This document shows positions 52,691 to 61,487 of a stretch of DNA of 64,000 bases, piece after piece. The stretch's first letter is position 1, and each line of letters opens with the position of its first letter. Position numbers and translations under genes: made by a program. The notes under the pieces are model-generated. The model was not told the DNA's origin and made no database searches. It worked only from the letters and a program-made list of their open reading frames with translations. Source of the DNA: Paenibacillus xylanilyticus (GTDB lineage Bacteria; Bacillota; Bacilli; Paenibacillales; Paenibacillaceae); assembly GCF_013359935.1 (NCBI RefSeq), contig NZ_JABMCB010000202.1:806001-870000 (forward strand), in the 5' to 3' direction.

Positions 52691-53481
52691 CCGTTCTTCT
52701 CACCTCCTCCAGACTGTTCCAGCTCACTCCACAGCGCCTGAAAGAGCTCATTGAAACCTTCTTGTTCTCTTGCAAAAAAAGGCTGAACCTTTCGAATTCC
52801 TTCCGGTATGATAAACTCCCTGCGAATACGGCCAGGATTGCGATCCAAAACAATAACGCGGTCACTCACCGCAATGGCTTCTGAGAGGTCATGTGTGACA
52901 AGCACCGATGTTTTCCCGGATTCCTTGAGCGTATCCGACACCAGATCTTCCAGCTGCAGCTTGGTCTGGTAATCGAGCGCAGAGAACGGCTCATCCAGAA
53001 GCAGCAAGGACGGTTCGGTCGCCAGTGTCCGTACGAGCGCGACACGCTGTCTCATGCCTCCGGACAGTTCTGAAGGATACAAATTCTCGGTTCCTGCGAG
53101 CCCCATACCTGCCAGCAATTCGCGTGTTCGACTACGGCTCCGTTCATCCAGCCTGCCTGTCAGCTCAAGTCCAATCAGCGCATTGTCCAGAATGGTACGC
53201 CATGGGAACAGATAGTCCTGCTGCAGCATATAACCAATCTGGGCGGAAGGGCCTTCAACCAGTTTCCCTTTAATATTTACTTCTCCGGCAGTCGGAGTGA
53301 GCAGTCCGGCAATGATGGACAATATTGTTGTTTTGCCGCATCCGCTCGGACCAACGAGACTGACGAATTCTCCTTTTTTCACCTGAAGACTCAGATCCTC
53401 GATGACCAATGTTGCTTCACGCTCACTGACATACACTTGCGAAATTCCTTCCAGTCTTATCACCGTATCGGATTCAGGCAC
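52687..53481 (-). CDS. ABC transporter ATP-binding protein, NitT/TauT family
   Basis: 264 residues from GTG 53481 with GGAAGGG upstream. Walker A GPSGCGKTT, Q-loop MLQQDYLFPW, signature LSGGMRQRVALVRTL, Walker B LLLLDEPFSALD and H-loop VTHD are all intact. It energises the importer formed with the adjacent permease and lipoprotein. Confidence 0.93.
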   Translation of the reverse strand: MPESDTVIRLEGISQVYVSEREATLVIEDLSLQVKKGEFVSLVGPSGCGKTTILSIIAGLLTPTAGEVNIKGKLVEGPSAQIGYMLQQDYLFPWRTILDNALIGLELTGRLDERSRSRTRELLAGMGLAGTENLYPSELSGGMRQRVALVRTLATEPSLLLLDEPFSALDYQTKLQLEDLVSDTLKESGKTSVLVTHDLSEAIAVSDRVIVLDRNPGRIRREFIIPEGIRKVQPFFAREQEGFNELFQALWSELEQSGGGEKNG

Positions 53482-53510
53482 ACATATCCCTTCCTTTCCT
53501 GAATGCCTGG

Positions 53511-54515
53511 TTACTTCGATGACGTCGCTTGTTCCGCATAAGTGTTATCCACAATCGTTTGTGAATCCACCCGCTGCTCAAGTTCGCCGGCGGCACTCAT
53601 CACGTCCAGCAGATTGTTCCATTCTTCTTCATCAATAATCGGATCGGTTGCATAGGTCCCCTGTTCTTTATAGCGGTTAATACTACTAACTAGGATGGAT
53701 TGGTCAATGTCTTTAAAGTAAGGGAGGATAACCTCGGCAATCTCTTCAGCCGAATGGGAATCTACCCAGGCCTGCGCTTTGTGCAGCCCGTTTGTAAACT
53801 TCTGCACCATTTCCTTGTTGTCATTGATGTAACTTTGTTTAGTCATGAACACCGTGTAAGGCAAATGTCCGCTTTCGGTCCCGAATGATGCAACGACCTT
53901 TCCACGACCCTCTTGTTCAAAGATGGATGCCTGTGGTTCAAACAGCTGTACATAGTCCCCTGTGCCTGACGCAAACGCAGAAGCAATATTGGCAAAGTCG
54001 ACATTTTGAATCAACTCCAGATCATTCTGCGGATCAATGCCATGTTTGTTCAGCGTGAATTCCCCCGCCATTTGCGGCATCCCGCCTTTCCTCTGTCCGA
54101 GGAAGGTGCTTTGTTTGAGCTGGTTCCAATCAAAGCTGGCTTCCGCATCCCGTGCAAACAAAAATGTTCCGTCGGTCTGGGTTAACTGAGCAAAGTTAAT
54201 GACCGGATCTTCGGCTCCCTGCTGATAGACATAGATGGATGTCTCCGCTCCTACCAGAGCGATGTCTACTGAGCCTGCAAGCAAGGCAGCCATCGTTTTG
54301 TCACCACCAGCGGTTGTCTGGATTTCGACCTCCAGCCCCTCCTCTTCAAAAAATCCTTGGGCCACGGCTACATACTCCGGTGCGTAAAATACAGAACGGG
54401 TCACCTCACCAATCGTAATTTTCGCTTCATTTTTCTCTTCATTGCAGCTCGTGAGTGCCACAATAATAATCAGCAAAATAACGATGGCCCGGATAAACCA
54501 GGGCGTGTACTTCAT
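53511..54515 (-). CDS. ABC transporter substrate-binding lipoprotein, NMT1/THI5-like
   Basis: 334 residues, ATG 54515. A lipoprotein signal has lipobox ALTSC (Cys near residue 24). The mature part has the SsuA/NMT1-like fold: FYAPEYVAVAQGFFEEEGL and LLAGSVDIALVGAE. Ligand may be an alkanesulfonate, a pyrimidine or a related compound; nothing in the context decides. No TPP riboswitch precedes it, which argues slightly against thiamine precursor uptake. Confidence 0.88.
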   Translation of the reverse strand: MKYTPWFIRAIVILLIIIVALTSCNEEKNEAKITIGEVTRSVFYAPEYVAVAQGFFEEEGLEVEIQTTAGGDKTMAALLAGSVDIALVGAETSIYVYQQGAEDPVINFAQLTQTDGTFLFARDAEASFDWNQLKQSTFLGQRKGGMPQMAGEFTLNKHGIDPQNDLELIQNVDFANIASAFASGTGDYVQLFEPQASIFEQEGRGKVVASFGTESGHLPYTVFMTKQSYINDNKEMVQKFTNGLHKAQAWVDSHSAEEIAEVILPYFKDIDQSILVSSINRYKEQGTYATDPIIDEEEWNNLLDVMSAAGELEQRVDSQTIVDNTYAEQATSSK

Positions 54516-54601
54516 GCTGTTTACCTCCTTCGCTGGTTTCAGCAGTTTCTCTCTACTATGAATATGCCGCTGCCCAGCAAAAGGTTAAGAACTTGCACAC
54601 C

Positions 54602-54635
54602 AAAAAAAGAGCCAGGCAATATGCCCAGCTCTCTT
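54602..54635 (-). terminator. Terminator of the M32 carboxypeptidase gene
   Basis: AAAGAGAGCTGGGCA and TGCCTGGCTCTTT arms with T-run on the minus strand. Confidence 0.8.
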
Positions 54636-54664
54636 TAAGTTCCTGCTCATCCATTTGTGCTGTC

Positions 54665-56179
54665 TTATAGTTTGTAGATTTCGGTATACTTCGCTTCCAG
54701 ATAGTCAGCGAGATAATCTGGATTCAGCTCTTCTCCCGTCACGGCGAGAATCAGTTCGGAAGGCGTACGACTTTTACCGTAACGGTAAATCTTGTCGGTT
54801 AACCATTCTTTAATCGGAATCAGGTTACCTTCAGCGATATGCGTATCAAACTCCGGCATTTCCTTCCGCAATGTATGTAGAATCTGTGCAGCATACATAT
54901 TGCCGAGGGAATACGAAGCAAAATAACCAAAATCACCACCGGACCAGTGTACATCCTGAAGCACGCCTAAACCATCGTTTGGAGGTACAATGCCAAGATA
55001 TTCTTTGTACTTGGCATTCCAGGTCTCCGGCAAATCCTTGACTTCCAGTCCTTCGTTAAATAGCATTTTCTCAATCTCATAACGAATAATAATATGCAGA
55101 TTGTACGTCAGTTCATCTGCTTCAATACGGATCAATGAACTTTCAACACGGTTGATTGCCCGATAGAAGTCTTCCAGTGCCACTTCGCTTAATTGCGGGA
55201 AATGCTGCTGCAAATCTTTGTAGTAGCGTGTCCAGAACGGACGGCTGCGGCCGATCATATTTTCCCAGAGACGGGACTGGGATTCGTGAATGCCCATGGA
55301 CGTTCCTTCAGCCAAAAGGGTACCTGCCAGACTTTCGTCAATATTTTGCTCATATAAGGCATGCCCGCCTTCATGCAGGGAACTGAATACGGCGCTCGTC
55401 ACATCATCCTGCAAATAATTGGTGGTAATTCGCACATCCCCGGGGTTAAGTCCTGTCGCGAACGGATGAACGCTCTCATCCAGTCTTCCGGCATCAAAGT
55501 CATAACCCATCTGTTCCAAAATAAACAAGCTGAACTTCTCCTGCTGCTCCGTATCAAACAGCTGGTTCAGGAATTCGGTATTCGGCTTGTTCTCGGAAGC
55601 GTTGATTTTCTCCTGCAGTGGCACCAAGCGTGCTTTTAAACGTGCAAATACAGCATCTACTTTCTCTACCGTCAGATCCGGCTCATACATGTCAAGCAGA
55701 GTATCATAACGCGTGTTTTTCACGCCCCAGTAGTCAATGAACTCCTGTTTGAGTTTCACGATCTCTGTCAGATACGGGGAAAAACCATCAAAATCGCTGT
55801 TATGCTTCGCATCTTCCCAAGCCGTTTCCGATTTGGCCGTGAGTACCGTATATGCTTGTACCTTCTCAGGCGGCACGGACTGACTGCGATCGTATTCCTT
55901 CTTGCAATCCTCCACCAGGCGGCGGTCTGTATCCTCCAGCTGTTTCAGTACCTCTGGATTGGTCAGCGTGTCCAGATAAGTTTTCATCTCAACCGAAGTT
56001 TGAAGCTTAAACGCTTCAGTAGATAACATGCCGATGGTTTCCGAGCGAGTCGGAACGCCTTTTTTCGGCGCACCTGTGCGCAGATCCCAATGAAGCAAAC
56101 CAATGGCTTCGTGATAACTTTTGATTTTGCGGGCCAAATTACGGAATGAGTCTAGATGTTCCAGTGATTGTTGTTCCAT
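54665..56179 (-). CDS. M32 family metallocarboxypeptidase
   Basis: 504 residues, ATG 56179 behind GAGGTG. The metal site is HEGGH in SSLHEGGHALYEQN (about residue 268), followed by GIHESQSRLWEN. Typical M32 motifs DVRITTNY and the RIEADELTYNLHI region are present. It is a cytosolic, Co/Zn-dependent carboxypeptidase with broad specificity (TaqCP type). It stands alone and is divergent from the carbonic anhydrase gene. Confidence 0.94.
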   Translation of the reverse strand: MEQQSLEHLDSFRNLARKIKSYHEAIGLLHWDLRTGAPKKGVPTRSETIGMLSTEAFKLQTSVEMKTYLDTLTNPEVLKQLEDTDRRLVEDCKKEYDRSQSVPPEKVQAYTVLTAKSETAWEDAKHNSDFDGFSPYLTEIVKLKQEFIDYWGVKNTRYDTLLDMYEPDLTVEKVDAVFARLKARLVPLQEKINASENKPNTEFLNQLFDTEQQEKFSLFILEQMGYDFDAGRLDESVHPFATGLNPGDVRITTNYLQDDVTSAVFSSLHEGGHALYEQNIDESLAGTLLAEGTSMGIHESQSRLWENMIGRSRPFWTRYYKDLQQHFPQLSEVALEDFYRAINRVESSLIRIEADELTYNLHIIIRYEIEKMLFNEGLEVKDLPETWNAKYKEYLGIVPPNDGLGVLQDVHWSGGDFGYFASYSLGNMYAAQILHTLRKEMPEFDTHIAEGNLIPIKEWLTDKIYRYGKSRTPSELILAVTGEELNPDYLADYLEAKYTEIYKL

Positions 56180-56221
56180 TGTTATCGTTCACCTCTCCAA
56201 AAATGTTTAGTTTCCCTATTG

Positions 56222-56250
56222 ATGATACTTTTTGCAATGCGTATAATCAA
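56222..56250 (-). promoter_or_regulatory. SigA promoter of the M32 carboxypeptidase gene
   Basis: Minus strand TTGATT (56245-56250), a 17-nt spacer and TATCAT (56222-56227). Confidence 0.55.
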
Positions 56251-56314
56251 CTTTTAACAGAGGTAAATGGCTTGATTCTGATGTATTAAGCATCCTGCCA
56301 TTTGCTGAACGTGG

Positions 56315-56320
56315 TATAAT
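56315..56320 (+). promoter_or_regulatory. Extended -10 promoter of the carbonic anhydrase gene
   Basis: TGGTATAAT, with no good -35 (ATCCTG at the right distance). About 80 nt before the start codon. Confidence 0.45.
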
Positions 56321-56399
56321 CAAGGATAGGGCGTAGGACAAGCTGCATACCGATGCAAGCAGCCGTGCTCATCGTATTGGATAACAGGAGGCAATGGAC

Positions 56400-56963
56400 A
56401 TGAACAACATTCAAGAGATTTTGGAGTACAACAAATCATTTGTCGAGAACAAAGAATACGAAAAGTATACGGCTGGCAAGTTTCCAACCAAGAAGATGGC
56501 CATCATCACCTGTATGGATACCCGTTTGGTTGAAATGCTGCCGAAGGCCATGAATCTGAAAAATGGCGATGTGAAAATCATTAAAAACGCAGGCGCAATT
56601 ATTTCTCAGCCTTTTGGTAGTGTTATGCGTAGTGTACTTGTCGCCATTTATGAGCTCGGGGCTGACGAAGTTTTGGTTGTGGGACACACGGAATGCGGCA
56701 TGGCTTCCCTTCATGCCGAGACCATGATCGGACACATGGTTGAGCGCGGTGTATCCGAAGAAGTTATGTCCACACTAGAGAACTCGGGTATTCGTCTGAA
56801 CAAGTGGCTGCGCGGGTTTGACAGTGTTGAAGAAGGGGTAAAACATACTGTGGAAGTCATCAAGAAACATCCTTTGCTTCCACCGGGCGTACCCGTTCAC
56901 GGCATGGTCATTGACTCCTACACAGGTGAACTTGATCTTGTTGCAGAGGGTTACGAGCAATAG
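56400..56963 (+). CDS. Beta-type carbonic anhydrase family protein
   Basis: 187 residues from ATG 56400, GGAGG 8 nt upstream; ATG 56394 is too close to it. Zinc site of beta carbonic anhydrases: C38 and D40 in TCMDTRL, then VVGHTECGM with the second His and Cys. It belongs to the short YtiB-like group and interconverts CO2 and bicarbonate. A terminator follows at 56986. Confidence 0.9.
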   Translation: MNNIQEILEYNKSFVENKEYEKYTAGKFPTKKMAIITCMDTRLVEMLPKAMNLKNGDVKIIKNAGAIISQPFGSVMRSVLVAIYELGADEVLVVGHTECGMASLHAETMIGHMVERGVSEEVMSTLENSGIRLNKWLRGFDSVEEGVKHTVEVIKKHPLLPPGVPVHGMVIDSYTGELDLVAEGYEQ

Positions 56964-56985
56964 GCATCTCTCTAAATGGTTTTGG

Positions 56986-57016
56986 GTGCGGACCTCAGGG
57001 TCCGCACTCTTTTTTT
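56986..57016 (+). terminator. Terminator of the carbonic anhydrase gene
   Basis: GTGCGGACC, TCA, GGGTCCGCAC, then CTCTTTTTTT. Confidence 0.92.
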
Positions 57017-57149
57017 GTCTAAATTGAGGCAGTTAGTCTGTCAGGTTGTCAAACCATACAGTTTCAGTGTACACTTTTATGAAAGCGGTCAATGAAGACA
57101 TTATCCTTTGTTTTCACTGGCCCAGCCCTAATATTAAGGAGACATGTGC

Positions 57150-57716
57150 ATGAACATACTTTCCTACGGATTGCTCGGGCTGCTTACCCGCGAGGAGTCG
57201 TCTGGTTATGATCTGATGCTGAAAATTCAGCCTCATTGGCAAGCGAAACACAGTCAGATCTACCCGCTCCTGTCCAAGATGGAAAATGATGAGCTATTAT
57301 CTTCCCGCTGGGTGCAACAGTCTGACAAACCGGACAAAAAAATGTATGCAGTCACGGAAAAAGGTATTGAAAAGCTGCTCGACTGGATGATCACTCCGGT
57401 TACAGCGCCCGTTACACGAGACGAATTCAATTTGCGTATCTTGTGTGTCGGCATAGCGGAAGACGGGAGCATGAGACGGATTCTGAATGAACGCAAAAAC
57501 TGGTTTATGGAGCGAATCCGGTATTTTGAGGATCTGAAGTCCCGCATCCCTCAGGATAACCTTCGTGTAGGCAATCGGGAATTCGGGAGCTACATTTTGG
57601 TTCAAAAAGGATTAATGAACGCTCAGACTGGCCTTGAATGGTGTAACTGGGTTACTCAGCTGCTCGATGGTCAGGCAGCCATTCAGGACCCTTGTCCGAT
57701 TATTTCGGAAAATTAA
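57150..57716 (+). CDS. PadR-family transcription regulator
   Basis: 188 residues from ATG 57150 with AAGGAG 8 nt upstream; ATG 57144 is too close. PadR winged helix: ILSYGLLGLLTREESSGYDL, HSQIYPLLSKMENDELL and KKMYAVTEKGIEKL. The C-terminal helical domain is of the AphA/Vir-like long type (about 100 residues), used for dimerisation and ligand binding. The ligand and target are unknown; it lies upstream of the glycine-rich membrane protein, about 100 nt away. Confidence 0.88.
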   Translation: MNILSYGLLGLLTREESSGYDLMLKIQPHWQAKHSQIYPLLSKMENDELLSSRWVQQSDKPDKKMYAVTEKGIEKLLDWMITPVTAPVTRDEFNLRILCVGIAEDGSMRRILNERKNWFMERIRYFEDLKSRIPQDNLRVGNREFGSYILVQKGLMNAQTGLEWCNWVTQLLDGQAAIQDPCPIISEN

Positions 57717-57816
57717 AAAAAATTTGAAACGTTCCTGCTTGTAGACCGTATTACATGAGTAAGGCCCATTTTTAGGGGCGATCACACAATTTAATCGGGG
57801 GGTTACGATCTTTACA

Positions 57817-58320
57817 ATGAAGAAAAAATTTGGCATTAAACATCTGATGATGGTTTTTATGGCATTTACCCTGTTGTTCGCAACAGTTGGAGTAGCGAAT
57901 CCGGATTCTGCTGATGCAAGACGTGGTGGCGGTTTCAAATCGGGTACGAAAAGTTATACCAATACACCTAAGAAATCGGACTCAAATAATAATGTGAGCC
58001 AATCGAACTCGACCAAATCGGGTACTGGTGCAGCTGCAACGAACCGTGGCGGATTCTTCGGCGGTGGCGGTGGATTCATGAAAGGCATGATGCTGGGTGG
58101 TCTGGCAGGTATGCTGTTCGGCGGATTGTTCGGCGGCATGGGAGCTCTCGGTAACATTCTTGGATTACTCGTAAACGTTGCTGCAATCATGCTGATCGTT
58201 ATGCTCGCTATGGCACTCTTCAGAGCCATCACGAATCGCCGTAAACCGGCAGCAGATGGTCGTTATGACCGTCGCAATGATCGTGAGGATGATGACCGCA
58301 ACAGAAACGGACGGTACTAA
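57817..58320 (+). CDS. Glycine-rich membrane protein, Tim44-leader-like
   Basis: 167 residues. A signal peptide or TM at about 8-28 ends near ANPDSADA, then ARRGGGFKSGTKSY, a Ser/Asn-rich linker, and a glycine-rich block (GGFFGGGGGF) into GLAGMLFGGLFGGMG, and a second helix (LLVNVAAIMLIVMLAMALF) before a basic and acidic tail. The first part resembles the leader of bacterial Tim44-domain proteins, but the Tim44 domain itself is absent. It is probably an envelope protein; function unknown. The ribosome site is GGGGGGTT, some distance from ATG 57817. Confidence 0.7.
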   Translation: MKKKFGIKHLMMVFMAFTLLFATVGVANPDSADARRGGGFKSGTKSYTNTPKKSDSNNNVSQSNSTKSGTGAAATNRGGFFGGGGGFMKGMMLGGLAGMLFGGLFGGMGALGNILGLLVNVAAIMLIVMLAMALFRAITNRRKPAADGRYDRRNDREDDDRNRNGRY

Positions 58321-58325
58321 TCGTT

Positions 58326-58604
58326 ATGGTTCTAAGCATGGATGAGATTGTTAACGCGATCTGTCTTCACATGGCTGAACGAAAAGGGGTACGCCCAACC
58401 GATGTCAATGTGGAACTGAGCTGGGAAGAGGACACAGGATATTCCGCCGAAGTCTGGATTCAAGGCCGTAGTCAATACTTGGTTGAATCCAACATGATTG
58501 AAGCCATCCTGCGCTACCTGCACAGTGAATATAATATCCGGGCTTACCGTGAAAACGTTAGACTTGATCTGGACGAAGAGATTACAGCCATCGTGAATCA
58601 TTAA
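58326..58604 (+). CDS. DUF2653/YxcD family protein
   Basis: 92 residues, starting 5 nt after the preceding gene. DEIVNAICLHMAERKGVRPTD and the acidic ELSWEEDTGYSAEVW segment match the YxcD/DUF2653 family. ATG 58326 aligns best; ATG 58338 is also possible. No clear ribosome site, so translation is probably coupled to the preceding gene. Function unknown. Confidence 0.75.
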   Translation: MVLSMDEIVNAICLHMAERKGVRPTDVNVELSWEEDTGYSAEVWIQGRSQYLVESNMIEAILRYLHSEYNIRAYRENVRLDLDEEITAIVNH

Positions 58605-58630
58605 ACATAAACCATTTGCAGATGGATTGT

Positions 58631-58680
58631 AAAAGGGCCGTCTCCATAATGTCATTGACATCAATGGAGACGGCCTTTTT
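58631..58680. terminator. Bidirectional terminator between the yxcD-like gene and tyrS
   Basis: AAAAGGGCCGTCTCCAT and ATGGAGACGGCCTTTTT arms around an 18-nt centre that itself pairs. Flanking A- and T-runs let it work for both converging genes. Confidence 0.88.
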
Positions 58681-58743
58681 GTGTTCCTTGGGAAGTTAAA
58701 CATCCGTTAACCCTTCCCAAGATATTCATGTAGCTGTACGTTA

Positions 58744-60003
58744 CTACTTCAGCTTCACCAAACTGTAATTTTTCTTGCCTTTGCGGATAATGATGAACTT
58801 GCCACCAATCGCATGCTCAGCCGAGACAGTGAATTCAAGCTCCGTAATTTTCTCACCGTTCATGGAGATGGCACCTTTAGTGATATCTTCACGAGCCTGA
58901 CGTTTGGATGGCTCCAATCCAAGATCCACAAGCCAGTCCACGATATTTTTGGCTTCGCCGCCGGTTTCAAATGTCGGCATTTCCTTGAAGCCCTGCTCGA
59001 TTTCGTCTGCTGTCAAGGAACGAATATCTCCACTGAAGAGTGCTGCAGTAATACGTTTAGCCTGCTCCAGCATCTCATCCCCGTGAACAAATTTCGTCAT
59101 TTCTTCGGCAAGTGTCTTCTGTGCTTCACGTTTGTGCGGCTCCGTTTCCACCTTTTCAGCCAAAGCGTCGATTTCCTCTTTGCTCAGGAACGTAAAGTAT
59201 TTCAGGTATTTAATGACGTCGCGGTCATCTGTATTGGCCCAGAACTGGTAGAATTCAAATGGTGTTGTCTTGTTTGGATCCAGCCAGATGGAGCCGCCTG
59301 CAGACTTGCCAAATTTAGTGCCGTCTGCTTTCAGCATTAGAGGAATCGTCAGACCAAAAGCTTTGGCTTCAGCTCCTTCTTTTTTACGGATCAAATCCAG
59401 ACCACTCGTGATGTTCCCCCATTGATCGGAACCACCGATTTGCAGCTGCACGTCCTCGTTTTGGAACAGGTGCAGGTAATCAAGGGATTGCAGGATCTGG
59501 TAAGAGAACTCGGTGAACGAAATTCCGCCTTCCAGTCTGCTCGCAACAACATCCTTCGCGAGCATGGTGTTAAGGTTAAAGTTCTTGCCGTAGTCACGCA
59601 GAAACTCGATGACATTAATTTGATGGGTCCAGTCGTAGTTGTTTACCATGCGAACCTGGTTGTCACCTTCGGTAACAAACAGTTTTTTCATCTGCGCCGT
59701 CAACGCGTTTACGTTTTCTTGTACCTGTTCCAGCGTTTGCAACGAACGCTCGGATTGACGTCCACTTGGATCACCAATGGTGCCTGTAGCTCCACCAATC
59801 AGGATCACCGGACGATGTCCAGCAAGCTGAAAACGTTTCAGCATCATAAACGGAATCAGGTGGCCGATATGCATACTGTCTCCCGTTGGGTCAACACCAC
59901 AGTACAAGGATATCGATTTCGTTTCGGTCAGCTCACGCAGCCCCTCCGCATCCGTCTGTTGGTTAATGGCGTCGCGCCATTCAAGTTCATCAATAATATT
60001 CAC
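58744..60003 (-). CDS. tyrS: Tyrosyl-tRNA synthetase
   Basis: 419 residues from GTG 60003 (AAAGGGG upstream). Class I motifs: HIGH variant HIGH in DSMHIGHLIPF and KMSKS variant KFGKSAG. The C-terminal S4 domain (KRQAREDITKGAISMNGEKI) binds tRNA. A T-box leader upstream contains tyrosine codons in its specifier loop and so matches the enzyme. Confidence 0.97.
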   Translation of the reverse strand: MNIIDELEWRDAINQQTDAEGLRELTETKSISLYCGVDPTGDSMHIGHLIPFMMLKRFQLAGHRPVILIGGATGTIGDPSGRQSERSLQTLEQVQENVNALTAQMKKLFVTEGDNQVRMVNNYDWTHQINVIEFLRDYGKNFNLNTMLAKDVVASRLEGGISFTEFSYQILQSLDYLHLFQNEDVQLQIGGSDQWGNITSGLDLIRKKEGAEAKAFGLTIPLMLKADGTKFGKSAGGSIWLDPNKTTPFEFYQFWANTDDRDVIKYLKYFTFLSKEEIDALAEKVETEPHKREAQKTLAEEMTKFVHGDEMLEQAKRITAALFSGDIRSLTADEIEQGFKEMPTFETGGEAKNIVDWLVDLGLEPSKRQAREDITKGAISMNGEKITELEFTVSAEHAIGGKFIIIRKGKKNYSLVKLK

Positions 60004-60091
60004 TTACAAACAACCCCTTTCTCTACTTATCGTTCCTCAGTCATGGTCTACGTTAATGACGAAAAACACATCGGAGCAGCTTTTTTGGACA

Positions 60092-60345
60092 CAAAAAAAT
60101 CGCCTCCTTGTCTTCATTAGACACAGGGACGATTATCATAACCGTGGTACCACCCAACTTGCATGAACAGCTGCTTGCGCATAGTCCATACCGCTTTTGG
60201 CAATATATCGTTTGCCCATTCCGCTTGGCATTACCCAAGTACTCCAGAGTGTAATTCGCAGCCCTTGTATGTATCAGGTTCCATCAACCCCTGACTTTCT
60301 GTAACAGGGACAAAGCCGCTACTGCGCTCCATCAACGTAATTCAT
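60092..60345 (-). ncRNA. T-box leader (tyrosine) of tyrS
   Basis: On the minus strand the conserved T-box TGGGTGGTACCACG lies at 60143-60156, followed by the terminator helix (AATCG, CCT...AGG, CGATT) and a run of T at 60092-60098. Stem I near 60260-60280 has two TAC codons (60267-60269 and 60271-60273) in the specifier loop context. Uncharged tRNA-Tyr is expected to stabilise the antiterminator and permit tyrS transcription. Confidence 0.9.
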
Positions 60346-60361
60346 GTATTAGATTATAGCC

Positions 60362-60390
60362 AGTATAGCCGAACGTCAAAGTCATTGCAA
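60362..60390 (-). promoter_or_regulatory. SigA promoter of the tyrS T-box transcript
   Basis: Minus strand TTGCAA (60385-60390), a 17-nt spacer and TATACT (60362-60367). A TATAAT 12 nt downstream is an alternative -10 with a shorter spacer to TTGACG. Confidence 0.6.
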
Positions 60391-60436
60391 GAGCCAGTAT
60401 TCAATCTCAGCGAATGATCACTAACAACCCATTTTA

Positions 60437-60883
60437 TTATGCCTCAATACCTAGCTTTCCATGATAATAAGCGTATGCCTTACGCGCAATCTGATCATCG
60501 TTATTCCAAAATTGCTGATCCAGCTTGTCCAACCCCTGTTCCTCTTCCGGCGTAAGAAAGCGTGGGATATCCCATAATGCAGACAGTCTTTCATCATCGG
60601 CTAAATGCTCAATGCAGCCATACTGTTCTTTAAGGATGTTTCGCACCTGATTTGCACCAATCGTATGTAATGCCCGTAAAACATATAAATACGTTTCTTC
60701 ACCCCAGTTGCAGAAAAATTGGATGAACCCGCCGTTAAAGACATCCACTTCAAACAGCCATAAAGCAGTAATCTCCTGTTCATGAGGGGTCAACCCGTCC
60801 CATCCAAGCTCAGATTCATTCTTTTTGTCGACAAAGGTTGTCGCATATTCATACCACACATCATGGATATCTTGCTCCGTCAT
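60437..60883 (-). CDS. DUF4375/DMP19-like protein, immunity-type
   Basis: 148 residues, ATG 60883. Family-like motif: LFEVDVFNGGFIQFFCN (E, NGG and QFF), followed by helices and ending HGKLGIEA. DMP19/DUF4375 proteins occur in polymorphic toxin immunity gene sets and as DNA-mimicking or general immunity proteins. It lies 5 nt after the next entry's gene, with which it is co-directional. No toxin gene is visible in the window. Confidence 0.65.
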   Translation of the reverse strand: MTEQDIHDVWYEYATTFVDKKNESELGWDGLTPHEQEITALWLFEVDVFNGGFIQFFCNWGEETYLYVLRALHTIGANQVRNILKEQYGCIEHLADDERLSALWDIPRFLTPEEEQGLDKLDQQFWNNDDQIARKAYAYYHGKLGIEA

Positions 60884-60888
60884 GCCCC

Positions 60889-61347
60889 TTACTCCCTTCT
60901 TCCTGTTTGCATGCTTTCAAGTTCCTGACGTTTACCTGTTTGGTGCCAATGCAAATATGGATTTCCCATCTGTTGAAAAGCTTCCGTAACCCTTTTGTTC
61001 ATTTCCTGCCTTAATTCGCTCGTGTATTGCAAATGGGTATGGATATTATCAACATTGTACTTTTTTAACGTCTCTACATGTACACAGGTAAAAATAATAT
61101 CTTCCAGCAGCCAGTAGATAACCTCATCAGTCTGGTCCAGCCTTTTTTCCAACATCGGAAACCCGCGTTCATATAGGGTAACTACGTATTTTCCACGCTC
61201 AATTTCAACATAAGGAACGCCTTCCCATTTGAATGGGTCAAAAAGGCGATTAGCATATTTTTCGCTGTGTTCTCCCCCAAAATCTGTGCGTGATAACAGT
61301 TGAAGAAGCTTTTGCACCAATTCCTGCTTGGGCAGCACATCTGACAT
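60889..61347 (-). CDS. Imm63-like putative immunity protein
   Basis: 152 residues, ATG 61347. VEIERGKYVVTLYERGFPMLE and VIYWLLEDIIFTCVHVE recall the ERG and YW...E pattern of the Imm63 family. All alpha-beta, no signal peptide. It pairs with the DUF4375 gene, forming a two-gene set. Assignment is tentative; a search against PF15599 would decide. Confidence 0.5.
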   Translation of the reverse strand: MSDVLPKQELVQKLLQLLSRTDFGGEHSEKYANRLFDPFKWEGVPYVEIERGKYVVTLYERGFPMLEKRLDQTDEVIYWLLEDIIFTCVHVETLKKYNVDNIHTHLQYTSELRQEMNKRVTEAFQQMGNPYLHWHQTGKRQELESMQTGRRE

Positions 61348-61402
61348 GGTTAAGCACTCACCTACTCTTCATCTATTTGTAATCCACTTGGAAAAATGGT
61401 GA

Positions 61403-61423
61403 AAAAGCTGCCAGTGGCAGCTC
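61403..61423 (-). terminator. Terminator after selO
   Basis: AGCTGCC, ACT, GGCAGCT, then TTTTTC on the minus strand. Confidence 0.8.
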
Positions 61424-61487
61424 CTTCAAAATCATATGGCTTGTTTTTCTCACACTTTTTATTTTTGATTCCGATCGATATTAACGA

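Noticed and set aside
54516..54664. TPP or other riboswitch before the NitT/TauT-type lipoprotein gene
   Set aside because: No CTGAGA or other conserved riboswitch element; only a promoter-less gap and the upstream gene's terminator.
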